Assembly: GCF_947487305.1 (NCBI RefSeq)
Contig: NZ_CANKWH010000006.1
Span: forward strand, 62,001 to 126,000
Direction: 5' to 3'
DNA length: 64,000 nucleotides
DNA from: an uncultured Paracoccus sp.
GTDB lineage: Bacteria; Pseudomonadota; Alphaproteobacteria; Rhodobacterales; Rhodobacteraceae
Positions 51,769 to 59,140 of this stretch are shown in pieces; position 1 is the stretch's first letter; each line of letters starts with the position of its first letter. The position numbers and the translations under genes were made by a program. A model generated the notes under the pieces. The model was given only the letters and a program-made list of their open reading frames with translations. It was not told the DNA's origin and ran no database searches.

Positions 51769-52233
51769 CTATTCCCCGTCCACCGCCGAATCCGGGATCG
51801 TCACCAGGTCCATCACCACCCCGCCCTGCGCCGCCGCGAAATCCCTTGCCGCCGCTTCCTGCGCGAAAGGCACCAGTTCCGGCTCGCCCGACCCGCCCCT
51901 TCGCGACGAGCCGACAACGTAATGCGCCGCCCCGGCATGGATCCAGTTCATCGCCCCCGGCTTTTCCCATGTCGCACCGGCCGCGCCCATGTCGCTGACC
52001 CAGATCGCAAGGACCGGATGGCTGCGATCGGGATGGCGGGAATAGGCCACGGCGTCGCGCACCTGCGCAAAGAACAAGGGCGCGCCCTCGAGACCCTTCA
52101 GATGCACCTGCGCCTTGGGGCCGGGCTGGCCAACTGCCGCCCCGGTCAGCGGCAGCGGATCAACGCTCTGCGTCCGCTCCTCGCGACAGCCGGGCAGAAC
52201 CAGCAGCAGGATCACGGCCAGCACGCGCCGCAT
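51769..52233 (-). CDS. nosL: NosL, copper-binding lipoprotein
   Basis: 154 aa from the ATG at 52233, which overlaps the stop of the small upstream gene (TGATG). A lipoprotein signal MRRVLAVILLLVLPGC gives lipidation at Cys16. NosL family blocks follow: GPKAQVHLKG, APLFFAQVRDAVAYSRHP, LAIWVSDMGAAGATWEKPG, HYVVGSS and FAQEAAARDFAAAQGG. NosL delivers Cu(I) to N2O reductase in the periplasm. Here nosL is separate from any nosRZDFYX genes, so either those lie elsewhere or this copy serves another cuproprotein. Confidence 0.9.
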   Translation of the reverse strand: MRRVLAVILLLVLPGCREERTQSVDPLPLTGAAVGQPGPKAQVHLKGLEGAPLFFAQVRDAVAYSRHPDRSHPVLAIWVSDMGAAGATWEKPGAMNWIHAGAAHYVVGSSRRGGSGEPELVPFAQEAAARDFAAAQGGVVMDLVTIPDSAVDGE

Positions 52234-52451
52234 CACAGACGCTCCCCCTCGGCCCCGGCCACCAAGCTGGCGGCCGGAGACTCGGTGAATTGGATGTCCA
52301 GCAGCGGGGCGGTGGAAGCCGGCAGGGCATAGACGGCCCCTGCCAGCAGAGTTGTTACCCACCAAACCACCGCGACCAGCACCGGCGCAGCCGCAACCCC
52401 CCGATCGAGGCCCGCAGGCACTGGCCGTTCATGCTGTAACACCCAACTCAT
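52233..52451 (-). CDS. Small single-span membrane protein upstream of nosL
   Basis: 72 aa, not recognised. One hydrophobic segment (about residues 19-43, AAAPVLVAVVWWVTTLLAGAV) followed by a short periplasmic tail. It is translationally coupled to nosL and preceded by a perfect FNR box, so it is expressed with nosL under low oxygen or NO. The box position predicts transcription starting at its ATG, so the mRNA may be leaderless. A small Cu-handling or assembly partner is conceivable but unproven. Confidence 0.6.
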   Translation of the reverse strand: MSWVLQHERPVPAGLDRGVAAAPVLVAVVWWVTTLLAGAVYALPASTAPLLDIQFTESPAASLVAGAEGERL

Positions 52452-52485
52452 GCGGGCGATCTACCGGGCCTGCTCAACCGGAACA

Positions 52486-52499
52486 TTGATCTGCATCAA
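52486..52499 (-). promoter_or_regulatory. FNR/Dnr-type box upstream of the small membrane gene and nosL
   Basis: Perfect TTGAT-N4-ATCAA. Centre at 52492.5 predicts transcription start at about 52451; a TAGATC hexamer at 52463-52458 is at -10 distance. Confidence 0.8.
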
Positions 52500-52530
52500 A
52501 GTCGGTTAAATCTTTGTTAAGGGCTTCCCC

Positions 52531-53217
52531 CTACCCTTCCCCCGCGCTGCGAATGCGCACCGCGCGGATCGCCGGATCGGCGCGGCTGGCCGCGCTCAGC
52601 AGCCGGCCGATGAAATGTCCCGCAACGTAGCTGGCATGGAACCGCGTCGGCGCGATCAAAACCAGCACGCCACCCTCGCAGCCCGCCTCGCTCAGCGCCG
52701 CGAACCAGGCCTCGTAGAGCGCCGGGTCCTCGCCCGCGAGCTGCCGGCAGGCCGCGCCCCAGGTGCCGTCCCCGGCCTCGACCGCGCCGCGCGGGCGGAA
52801 CGGCACCACCGTGCTCTCCGGCACCGGTGCCGCCCCCCCTGCCCTTTCGACGAAATCCGGCCCGATATGCGCCCACTCGGCCCGCGTATCCAGCATGATC
52901 CGTTCGAGGCCCAGGCCCAGCACCGACACCCTGCCCCGCGCGCCCTGCCGCTTGACGACGACCCAGCCCAGGGCCTTCAGCCGCGCCATGTCGCGCTTCA
53001 CCGTGCGCTCGTCCACGCACCACAGCCGCGCCATCTCGCGCTGGCCCATGGTCAGCTCGTCGCGCTGCCAGTTATAGCGGGTGGTGATCAGCGCCATCAG
53101 CCGCAGCACCAGCCTTTGCCGATGCTGGTCCCCGGCCAGCGCATGTGCCATCAGCGCCGACAGGAGGTCATATTTCTTCGCTGACGCCTCACGACCCACC
53201 GGCCGAATGATCTGCAT
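52531..53217 (-). CDS. DnaA-like plasmid replication initiator
   Basis: 228 aa from the ATG at 53217, with AGGA 5 nt upstream. The N-terminal half is a winged-helix type domain (SAKKYDLLSALMAHAL, MGQREMARLWCVDERTVKRDMARLKALGW). The C-terminal ~75 residues, WGAACRQLAGEDPALYEAWFAAL followed by VLVLIAPTRFHASYVAGHFIGRL, resemble DnaA domain I/N-terminal sequences. This matches the DnaA-like initiators of Rhodobacterales plasmids. A longer reading from 53388 would add 57 residues with RQKPETG/RQTPENG repeats, but those bases look like iterons. It is divergent from parA. Confidence 0.75.
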   Translation of the reverse strand: MQIIRPVGREASAKKYDLLSALMAHALAGDQHRQRLVLRLMALITTRYNWQRDELTMGQREMARLWCVDERTVKRDMARLKALGWVVVKRQGARGRVSVLGLGLERIMLDTRAEWAHIGPDFVERAGGAAPVPESTVVPFRPRGAVEAGDGTWGAACRQLAGEDPALYEAWFAALSEAGCEGGVLVLIAPTRFHASYVAGHFIGRLLSAASRADPAIRAVRIRSAGEG

Positions 53218-53251
53218 CACGGTCCTGCCCGCCGGCTGACCCGGCCCCTCA

Positions 53252-53326
53252 TGCCCGTTTTCGGGCGTTTGCCTCGTGCCCGTTTCGGGCTTCTGTCTCG
53301 TGACCCTTGCCGGGCCTTTGCCTCTG
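53252..53326. repeat. Three tandem 24-26-bp imperfect repeats, candidate iterons
   Basis: Units at 53252-53276, 53277-53300 and 53301-53326 follow the pattern TGCCCGTTTNCGGGC then NTTTGCCTCG. Units 1 and 2 differ at few positions, unit 3 at more. They lie just upstream of the chosen rep start, where initiator binding sites are expected. If the longer rep start is used they would encode a short protein repeat instead. Confidence 0.55.
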
Positions 53327-53740
53327 GGGATGCGTCTCGGGGTCTTCCGCCCCGCTGGTCTTGTGCTGCGTAAAACGCTTTTCACCATCCTTACAGCATT
53401 TGCGTCCGGATCAGCGATTCTGTCAAGCCATTTGAACTGTTGCGTCTTTCCCGGTCCAAATCCGACAAGAAAAAAACGGTATCACTGGTATAGGGGGACA
53501 TGCTGGATGACACCCTATTCGCCTTGGATGTCACCCAATATCTTGCAGATTACCCAAGCGCGTCCCCCATTCCACGGTGTGCAACGCGCGGCACCCTGCG
53601 GGCGTTGCATCCCCGATTCGCGCAACAGGCGCTGACCTGGGTTATTCTTGCCCTCACCTTAACTTGCCTTTTGCCAAAAGCGCAAATCCGGCGTAAAAGC
53701 CAATATAGCAGTAATTAGCGTCCGCAAATACAGGCACAAC
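53327..53740. other. Rep-parA intergenic region, probable replication origin
   Basis: About 410 bp without a convincing gene and visibly richer in A+T than the surroundings (runs such as GAAAAAAAC near 53468, TTAACTTGCC near 53659). Direct repeats CTGGATGACACCC (53503-53515), TTGGATGTCACCC (53524-53536) and a weaker TTGCAGATTACCC (53543-53555) recur with about 20-21 bp period and could be initiator or ParA sites. An origin here is inferred from position between a divergent initiator and parA; no clear DnaA box was found. Confidence 0.5.
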
Positions 53741-55042
53741 ATGTATACGCACGAAAACCTCGCGCAGCTTCAGGCACAATCTCTCAAGATGCAGGGCTGG
53801 ATCCGTCGGCAGACCTTCTCGCCCGAGCTGGAAAAGACCCTGCGCCGCTTCTCCTCCTGGGAGGTGGCCGAGCTCATCTTCCGCATCAACCAGTCGACCT
53901 TCCGCGGCAAGCTGGCCGACCTGAACCTTCCCCTCGGGGAAGTCGAAGAGGATGGCCGCCAGCGCTGGTTCAGCCTCGACGAGATCAACGAGCTGCGCCG
54001 CCGCATCCGCATCAACAAGAAGACGCTGATGCCGCCGCGCCCCGAGGGCAAGCGCGCCTTCCGCGCCGCCATCGCCAATTTCAAGGGCGGCGCCGGCAAG
54101 TCCACCGTGGCCCTGCACTTCGCCCATGCCGCTGCGCTGGATGGCTATCGCGTGCTGGTCGTCGATTTCGACCCGCAGGCGACGCTCAGCCATTCGATGG
54201 GCCTCAATGATGTGGGCGAGGATCACACCGTCTGGGGCATCATGGCCCGCGACCTCGAACGCGAGACCGACCGGATGAATGGCAGTGCGGCGGGTGCCGA
54301 AAGCGGGACCGCCCTGCCCCAGCGCAAGCTGCCGGCCTCGATCCGCGACATGGGTCTTGGCACGCTGCGCCCGGCCGATTTCATCAAGCCGACCGCCTGG
54401 CCCACCATCGACATTGTTCCCAGCTGCGCCAATGCCGCCTTCGTCGAGTTCGCAAGCGCCCAGTATCGCCACCTGAACCCGGAATGGACCTTCTTCGGCG
54501 CCGTCTCGCGCTTCCTCGACAGCCTGGCTGACGACGCCTATGACCTGATCCTCTTCGACTGCCCCCCGGCCATCGGCTACCAGTCGATGAACGCGGTCTT
54601 CGCCGCCGACATGCTCTATATCCCCTCCGGCCCCGGCTATTGGGAATACGATTCCACCACCAGCTTCATCGGCCAGCTGGCCGAGGCGCTGGAGGATCTG
54701 TCCCACGGGTTCGAAAGCTTCCCCACGGGGAAGATCGCCTTGCCCAAGGCCTTCGCCGATGTCCGCTTCCTGATGACCCGCTACGAGCCGTCGAACGAGT
54801 TGCATCAGGCCATGCTCGGCGCCTTCCAGCAGGTCTTCGGCGACCGCATGGCGCAGCACCCGATCGAGCTGACGCGCGCGGTCGAGCAGTCGGGCCGCTT
54901 CCTCAGTTCCATCTACGAGATCGATTACCGCGAGATGACGCGCGGAACCTGGCGCCGCGCGCGCGCCAGTTTCGATCAGGCCTATGAAGAATTCCGTGGT
55001 CACGTCTTGACCGCATGGGACAAGCTGGAGGGTGAGGCATGA
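53741..55042 (+). CDS. parA: ParA-type partition ATPase with N-terminal DNA-binding domain
   Basis: 433 aa type Ia ParA. An N-terminal ~110 residues include a MerR-like helix-turn-helix (SSWEVAELIFRINQSTFRGK). The deviant Walker A is NFKGGAGKSTVALHFAHA, with LVVDFDPQATLS (Walker A') and LILFDCPPAIGYQSMNAV (Walker B). It drives plasmid segregation with ParB and probably represses its own promoter. Its coding sequence contains two CTTCCCC-N2-GGGGAAG palindromes. The stop overlaps the parB start (ATGA). Confidence 0.93.
   Translation: MYTHENLAQLQAQSLKMQGWIRRQTFSPELEKTLRRFSSWEVAELIFRINQSTFRGKLADLNLPLGEVEEDGRQRWFSLDEINELRRRIRINKKTLMPPRPEGKRAFRAAIANFKGGAGKSTVALHFAHAAALDGYRVLVVDFDPQATLSHSMGLNDVGEDHTVWGIMARDLERETDRMNGSAAGAESGTALPQRKLPASIRDMGLGTLRPADFIKPTAWPTIDIVPSCANAAFVEFASAQYRHLNPEWTFFGAVSRFLDSLADDAYDLILFDCPPAIGYQSMNAVFAADMLYIPSGPGYWEYDSTTSFIGQLAEALEDLSHGFESFPTGKIALPKAFADVRFLMTRYEPSNELHQAMLGAFQQVFGDRMAQHPIELTRAVEQSGRFLSSIYEIDYREMTRGTWRRARASFDQAYEEFRGHVLTAWDKLEGEA
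53927..53942. repeat. Partition-site-like palindrome 1, inside parA
   Basis: CTTCCCC-TC-GGGGAAG, perfect 7-bp arms. It encodes part of the ParA sequence NLPLGEVEE. One of five such elements in 4 kb. Confidence 0.6.
54718..54733. repeat. Partition-site-like palindrome 2, inside parA
   Basis: CTTCCCC-AC-GGGGAAG, perfect 7-bp arms, encoding SFPTGKI. Confidence 0.6.
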
Positions 55043-56154
55043 GCCGCAAGCGCCGCATGTTCGAGATCGAGATGCCGGATGAGGCGTCTGAAACCTTCCC
55101 CGCGGGGAAGGCCGAAGCAGAGAAGGCCGCGCCCGAGCCGCGCCGTGGCCCGATGGCCACCGCCATCGCCGAAACCGCCGAATCGAGCCGCGACCGGGCC
55201 GAGGTCGAGGCGAAGATCCGGGCCGAGAATGACGCCCTGGCACAGGAACATGTGCGGATGAAGCGCGCCGGGCTGATCACCGACCTGATCCCGCTCGATA
55301 GCATCCAGACCTACAAGCTGACCCGCGACCGCAAGAACGGCCCGGATTTCGAACTGGCCGAACTGGTCGCCTCGATCCGCGAGATCGGCCTCTCGAACCC
55401 GATCCGCGTCGAGCCAGCGGGTGAGGGTCGTTACGAGCTGGTGCAGGGCTGGCGCCGTCTGTCGGCCTATCGCGAGCTTCTGAAGGAAACCGGCGACGCC
55501 GAGGCCTGGGGCCAGATCCCCGCCGGTATCATCGCGCGCGGTGATCATCTCGAACAGCTGTATCGCCGCATGGTGGACGAGAACCTGGTGCGCAAGGACA
55601 TCTCCTTTGCCGAGATGGCACAGCTGGCCGTGGACTATGCCATGGACCCCGGCACCGCCGAGACCGACCCGGAAAAGGCCGTGGCGATCCTGTTCAAATC
55701 GGCGGGCTACCAGAAGCGCAGCTATATCCGGAATTTCATCCCGCTGGTCCGGCGGCTCTGGGAAAGCCTGCTCTTTCCGCAGGACATCCCGCGCGCCCTT
55801 GGCATCGCGCTGGCGGCCCGCATCGACGAGGTGCCGGGCATGGTGGCAGCGATCAAGGCCGAGCTGAAGGACTGGGACAATCGCAGCGTCAAGGACGAGC
55901 TCGACGTGCTGCGGCGTTACGCGGGGCAGGGCGACGATCCGCTCGGCGAGCCCGCACCGGCGCCGAAGAAACCCGCCGCGCCGGTGCCAGCGGGCAAGGC
56001 CAAGACCACCTTCCAGCTGACCCGCCCGCAGGGCAGTGCCAAATGCACCGCCGCCAATGGCCGTCTGGAGATTCGCCTGCCGCGCGACTTCTCGACCGTC
56101 GACCGCCGCCGGCTCGAGGCCGCCGTCGCCTCGCTTCTCGACCAGATCGAGTGA
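55039..56154 (+). CDS. parB: ParB-type partition protein
   Basis: 371 aa. The N-terminal nuclease-like ParB domain is visible in IPLDSIQTYKLTRDRKNGPD, LVASIREIGLSNPIRVEP and GRYELVQGWRRLSAYREL, followed by the arginine-patch-like region and a helix-turn-helix (ISFAEMAQLAVDYAM; KRSYIRNFIPLV). The C-terminal ~50 residues form the dimerisation part. It binds centromere sites and loads ParA. A perfect CTTCCCC-GC-GGGGAAG palindrome lies in its own 5' coding sequence, and a near-copy directly follows its stop. Confidence 0.93.
   Translation: MSRKRRMFEIEMPDEASETFPAGKAEAEKAAPEPRRGPMATAIAETAESSRDRAEVEAKIRAENDALAQEHVRMKRAGLITDLIPLDSIQTYKLTRDRKNGPDFELAELVASIREIGLSNPIRVEPAGEGRYELVQGWRRLSAYRELLKETGDAEAWGQIPAGIIARGDHLEQLYRRMVDENLVRKDISFAEMAQLAVDYAMDPGTAETDPEKAVAILFKSAGYQKRSYIRNFIPLVRRLWESLLFPQDIPRALGIALAARIDEVPGMVAAIKAELKDWDNRSVKDELDVLRRYAGQGDDPLGEPAPAPKKPAAPVPAGKAKTTFQLTRPQGSAKCTAANGRLEIRLPRDFSTVDRRRLEAAVASLLDQIE
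55095..55110. repeat. Partition-site-like palindrome 3, inside parB
   Basis: CTTCCCC-GC-GGGGAAG, perfect and extended to 18 bp by outer C/G. It encodes TFPAGKA near the ParB N-terminus. Confidence 0.65.
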
Positions 56155-56172
56155 CCTTCCCCGCAGGGAAGG
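56155..56172. repeat. Partition-site-like palindrome 4, after parB
   Basis: CCTTCCCCGCAGGGAAGG, one mismatch in the arms. It begins at the last base region of parB. Two further half-copies (CGGGGAAGG near 56178 and CGACTTCCCCG near 56206) form an imperfect hairpin that may end the parAB transcript. Confidence 0.6.
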
Positions 56173-56291
56173 TTGTCGGGGAAGGTCGGCTTTCATTGAC
56201 CTGCCGACTTCCCCGCCAGCAAGGTCTCTCTGGCCCTTCGCCATCGCGGGATTTCCATCTCGATGCCCCTGACGCGAATCCCGGCTATCGC

Positions 56292-56320
56292 TTGCCATAT
56301 GGCAAACTTTGCCATATCTT
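56292..56320 (+). promoter_or_regulatory. Operator of the parDE toxin-antitoxin operon
   Basis: Perfect palindrome TTGCCATATGGCAA (56292-56305) followed by a half-copy TTTGCCATATCTT (56308-56320). Located 20-48 bp before the antitoxin ATG, where antitoxin dimers usually autorepress. Confidence 0.7.
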
Positions 56321-56339
56321 CGGCTGGAAGGAGGCCGCC

Positions 56340-56585
56340 ATGGGCACGATGAACATCTCTCTCCCGGACCCGATGAAGTCCTGGGTTGAAGATCAGGCGA
56401 AATCAGGGCGTTACGCGAATTCCAGCGATTACGTGCGCGATCTGATCCGGCGCGACCGGCAGCGCCAGCAGGCGATCACCGATATCCAGGCCGCCATCGA
56501 AACCGGGGTTGCCAGCGGCCCCGCCAAGCCGCTTGACCGCGCGGCTTTCAAGGCCCGGATACGCGCGGAACATGCCGGAAAGTGA
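56340..56585 (+). CDS. parD: ParD-type ribbon-helix-helix antitoxin
   Basis: 81 aa. The N-terminal RHH DNA-binding motif reads TMNISLPDPMKSWVEDQ then GRYANSSDYVRDLIRRD; the C-terminal half is the flexible toxin-binding tail. ATG at 56340 after GGAAGGAGG. It overlaps parE by 14 bp and neutralises it. The pair stabilises the replicon by post-segregational killing. Confidence 0.92.
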   Translation: MGTMNISLPDPMKSWVEDQAKSGRYANSSDYVRDLIRRDRQRQQAITDIQAAIETGVASGPAKPLDRAAFKARIRAEHAGK

Positions 56586-56880
56586 GGGCTGGACCCTTCG
56601 GCCCGCCGCTGAATCCGACCTGTCAGAAATCTGGCGCCAAGGCGCCGCGACCTGCGGTGTGGAACAGGCAGAGCGCTATACGGACGGCTTGTTCGCGGTC
56701 TTCGACCTTCTGGCCGCCTTTCCGGACCTGGCCCGGGAGCGGACGGAGTTTTCCCCGCCCGTCAGGATCCATCCCAATGGCTCGCATCTGGTGATCTACC
56801 GATGGGACGGGCAGGGGGTCGAGATCATCCGCATCCTGCATGGCCACCAGAACCTGATGGCCTATCTTCTGGAGGACTGA
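56572..56880 (+). CDS. parE: ParE-type toxin
   Basis: 102 aa RelE/ParE-fold toxin from the ATG at 56572. The pattern WTLRPAAESDLSEIWRQGA, AERYTDGLFAVFDLLAAFP, RIHPNGSHLVIYR and VEIIRILHGHQNLMAYL is typical. ParE toxins poison DNA gyrase. The start overlaps the antitoxin end. Confidence 0.92.
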   Translation: MPESEGWTLRPAAESDLSEIWRQGAATCGVEQAERYTDGLFAVFDLLAAFPDLARERTEFSPPVRIHPNGSHLVIYRWDGQGVEIIRILHGHQNLMAYLLED

Positions 56881-56884
56881 CCTC

Positions 56885-57949
56885 TCACAACCCCGCCGCC
56901 TTGGTCAGGTTCACCCGGAACCGATCCCTGCGGCGCTGGTAGCGGCGGGTCATTTCGGCGCTGGCATGGCCCAGTTGCTTCTGGATATGCCGCTCATCGA
57001 CCTCGGCGCTGCTGGCCAGACCGGCGCGCAAGCTGTGGCCGGAATAGCGCGCCAGCCGTTCCGCCTCGGGTGCGTCGGGGCCGATGCCGGCGTCGCGGAC
57101 CGTCTGCTTGACCAGCCGGGCAATGTGCTTGTCGCTGAGCCGGTTGGAGGTCGCCTTCAGCCCGTCGCGGGTGACGGCGACGAAGACCGGGCCGAAACCG
57201 ATCCGGGCGTAGTGCAGCCACTGTTCCAGCGCATGGACCGGGCAGGTCTGGTCGGACGACCCCCGCGCGATCTCGACCTCGCGCCAGCCGGTCTTGCCGT
57301 TCAGCGTGACCAGCAGCCCTTCGGGCAGGATCTGGATCCAGCCACCCTGGTCCAGCGTATCCTCGCGCCCGTGATCGAGGCTGACGATCTCGGACCGCCT
57401 TAAACCGCCGGCAAAGCCAATGAGCAGGATCGCCCGGTCGCGCAGGCCGCGCAGGTCATGGGGCAGGGTGGCGATCATTTCGATCAGATCGCCGGGCAGG
57501 ATGGCCTCTTTCTGCTTGGGCGGGCGGGCATGTTTGCGGCGGATGCCGGCCAGCACGGTGGCGATGTGGCGGTTGGCGCGGTCCAGAGGCTGGCCGCGTT
57601 GGGTGTAGGTCCAGCCGAGCCCCGAGAGCCGCCGCTCGATCGAAGCGACCGAGAGCGAGGCGGCCAGATCGGCGAGGTAAAGCCCGACCAGCTCGGGCGA
57701 GGGGGGCAGGGGACTGGCGCCGCGCCGCCGGCACCAGCGGGCGAAATCGGCCCAGTCCCGCGCATAGGCGCGGGCGGTATTCGGGGCGAGGGCACCGCGC
57801 GCATAGTCGCGGGCGGTCTCGGTCAGCCGGTCCAGCGCGGCAGAGACGGGCAGGGCGGCGGAGACGGGCAGGGTCGCGCTGTCGTCACCTTCCCCGCCGG
57901 GAAGGAGATCGGCGGCGCGCGAGGGCGGTTTCAGAGGGCTTTTGTTCAT
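56885..57949 (-). CDS. Tyrosine recombinase (XerC/D-like, plasmid resolvase)
   Basis: 354 aa. N-terminal SAM-like DNA-binding domain (RDWADFARWCRRRGASPLPP) and C-terminal catalytic domain with Arg in GFAGGLRRSEIVSLD, HSLR in YSGHSLRAGLASS, His in QLGHASAEMTRRY and the nucleophilic Tyr of RRYQRR. It is convergent with parDE, 4 bp from the parE stop. A dif-like site sits 22 bp upstream of its start. It most likely resolves replicon dimers. Its N-terminal coding end contains palindrome 5. Confidence 0.9.
   Translation of the reverse strand: MNKSPLKPPSRAADLLPGGEGDDSATLPVSAALPVSAALDRLTETARDYARGALAPNTARAYARDWADFARWCRRRGASPLPPSPELVGLYLADLAASLSVASIERRLSGLGWTYTQRGQPLDRANRHIATVLAGIRRKHARPPKQKEAILPGDLIEMIATLPHDLRGLRDRAILLIGFAGGLRRSEIVSLDHGREDTLDQGGWIQILPEGLLVTLNGKTGWREVEIARGSSDQTCPVHALEQWLHYARIGFGPVFVAVTRDGLKATSNRLSDKHIARLVKQTVRDAGIGPDAPEAERLARYSGHSLRAGLASSAEVDERHIQKQLGHASAEMTRRYQRRRDRFRVNLTKAAGL
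57888..57905. repeat. Partition-site-like palindrome 5, inside the recombinase gene
   Basis: CCTTCCCCGCCGGGAAGG, one mismatch between the arms, near the 5' end of the recombinase gene, encoding part of LLPGGEGDD. Confidence 0.55.
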
Positions 57950-57970
57950 GTCGCGGAGGATACTCCATAC

Positions 57971-57999
57971 AGGTCCGATAAGGCAAGATTATTGGACAC
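57971..57999. other. dif-like XerC/D-type recombination site
   Basis: Two 11-bp arms, AGGTCCGATAA and TTATTGGACAC, flank a 7-bp spacer GGCAAGA. Nine inner bases of the arms are inverted copies with one mismatch. The ATAA-spacer-TTAT core is that of dif/cer-type sites. It lies directly upstream of the tyrosine recombinase gene. Confidence 0.65.
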
Positions 58000-58117
58000 A
58001 GACAGCTTGCGCAGGATGCGGCGCTTGCAGGCTAAATATCTGGCCATAACCGCCGTCATGGGACGTGGTGGCGCCGCCCTGCGGGGCTGACGGCGAAGGC
58101 GGCCATAGCGGGCGGGG

Positions 58118-59140
58118 CTATCCAAATCGCGTCGACAGCAGCGGGGTCAGCAGCAGGACCGCGAACATCCGCGTCACCTGCAACGTCAGCACGAAGGTCA
58201 GCTCGGCTTCGGTCTGAATGGCGATGATCGACAGGCTGTCGAGACTTCCGGGCACGGTCGCCAGAAAGGCGGTCATCGGGTCCTTGCCGGCGATCAGGAT
58301 CAGATTGCCCGCCAGCAAGAGCCCACAGCCGACCAGCAGGACCGAACCCAGGAGGATCGCCGGCAGGGCGGCACCGGCCTGTTTCAGCACCTCAGGGGTA
58401 AAGCGCAGCCCGACCTGCCAGCCGACCAGCACGAAGGCCAGCACCACCAGCAGTGGTGGCAACGACAGGTCGAGACCCGTCGTCCCGAGTGCCGTGCCGA
58501 TCAGCAGCGGTCCGACGAAGGGCAGCGCCGGAATCGCGCGCAGGCGCGGCGCGGCGAGGACGAGCAGCGCCACGACCAGCAGCGCCACGGGGAAATGCGG
58601 CTCGGCCGGGGGCAGGGTCGGCGCGGTTCCAAGGCTGAGCGCCGCGCTGATCCCGGCCAGCGCGCCCAGGACCACCATCAGCCGCAGGATCTGGATCACC
58701 GCCACCATGCGGGAATCCCTGGCGCGGCCTTCGCTCATGACGATCATCGCGCCGGCCACGGCGGGCATGAAGCCCCAGATGGCATCGCGCAGATCGATGC
58801 GGCTGATCCGCGCCACCAGCAAAGCTGCGAGCATCCCGGCGGCAAGCGTGCCGAGACAGCTTAAACCGGCCCAGACCAGTACCTCGGGCGACTGCATGAG
58901 CAAGTCCGGGTCGATCACCGCGGCGATGGTGCAGCCGATGACGGCCTGCGCGGCGTTGAACAGGTTGTCGGGGACGGACAGGCGCGGGGTCGGGCGCATC
59001 ACAGCGAGCAGGATGCCGGCGAGGATCGCGGCCAGCAGCCATGCCCCCGGCAGGCCGGCGCGGGACAGGGCCGCGCCCATCAGCAGGGTGAGAAACGACA
59101 GAAGGCCCCAGCCGATCAGCCGGCGCCGGTCAAGGCTCAT
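58118..59140 (-). CDS. AbrB-family membrane protein (putative transporter)
   Basis: 340 aa with about 10 hydrophobic segments in two repeated halves. The AbrB-type blocks LFNAAQAVIGCTIAAVI, AIWGFMPAVAGAMIVMSE and ATVPGSLDSLSIIAIQ are present. The family was first named from an ammonia monooxygenase regulator but its members are integral membrane proteins of unknown transport function. Its ATG overlaps the stop of the PhnN-AMP phosphorylase fusion gene, so it belongs to that operon and may export or import a related metabolite. Confidence 0.85.
   Translation of the reverse strand: MSLDRRRLIGWGLLSFLTLLMGAALSRAGLPGAWLLAAILAGILLAVMRPTPRLSVPDNLFNAAQAVIGCTIAAVIDPDLLMQSPEVLVWAGLSCLGTLAAGMLAALLVARISRIDLRDAIWGFMPAVAGAMIVMSEGRARDSRMVAVIQILRLMVVLGALAGISAALSLGTAPTLPPAEPHFPVALLVVALLVLAAPRLRAIPALPFVGPLLIGTALGTTGLDLSLPPLLVVLAFVLVGWQVGLRFTPEVLKQAGAALPAILLGSVLLVGCGLLLAGNLILIAGKDPMTAFLATVPGSLDSLSIIAIQTEAELTFVLTLQVTRMFAVLLLTPLLSTRFG

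Noticed and set aside
53460..53740. Small + strand frames between rep and parA as genes
   Set aside because: Short, with no ribosome site or recognisable composition; the region fits an origin and promoter better.
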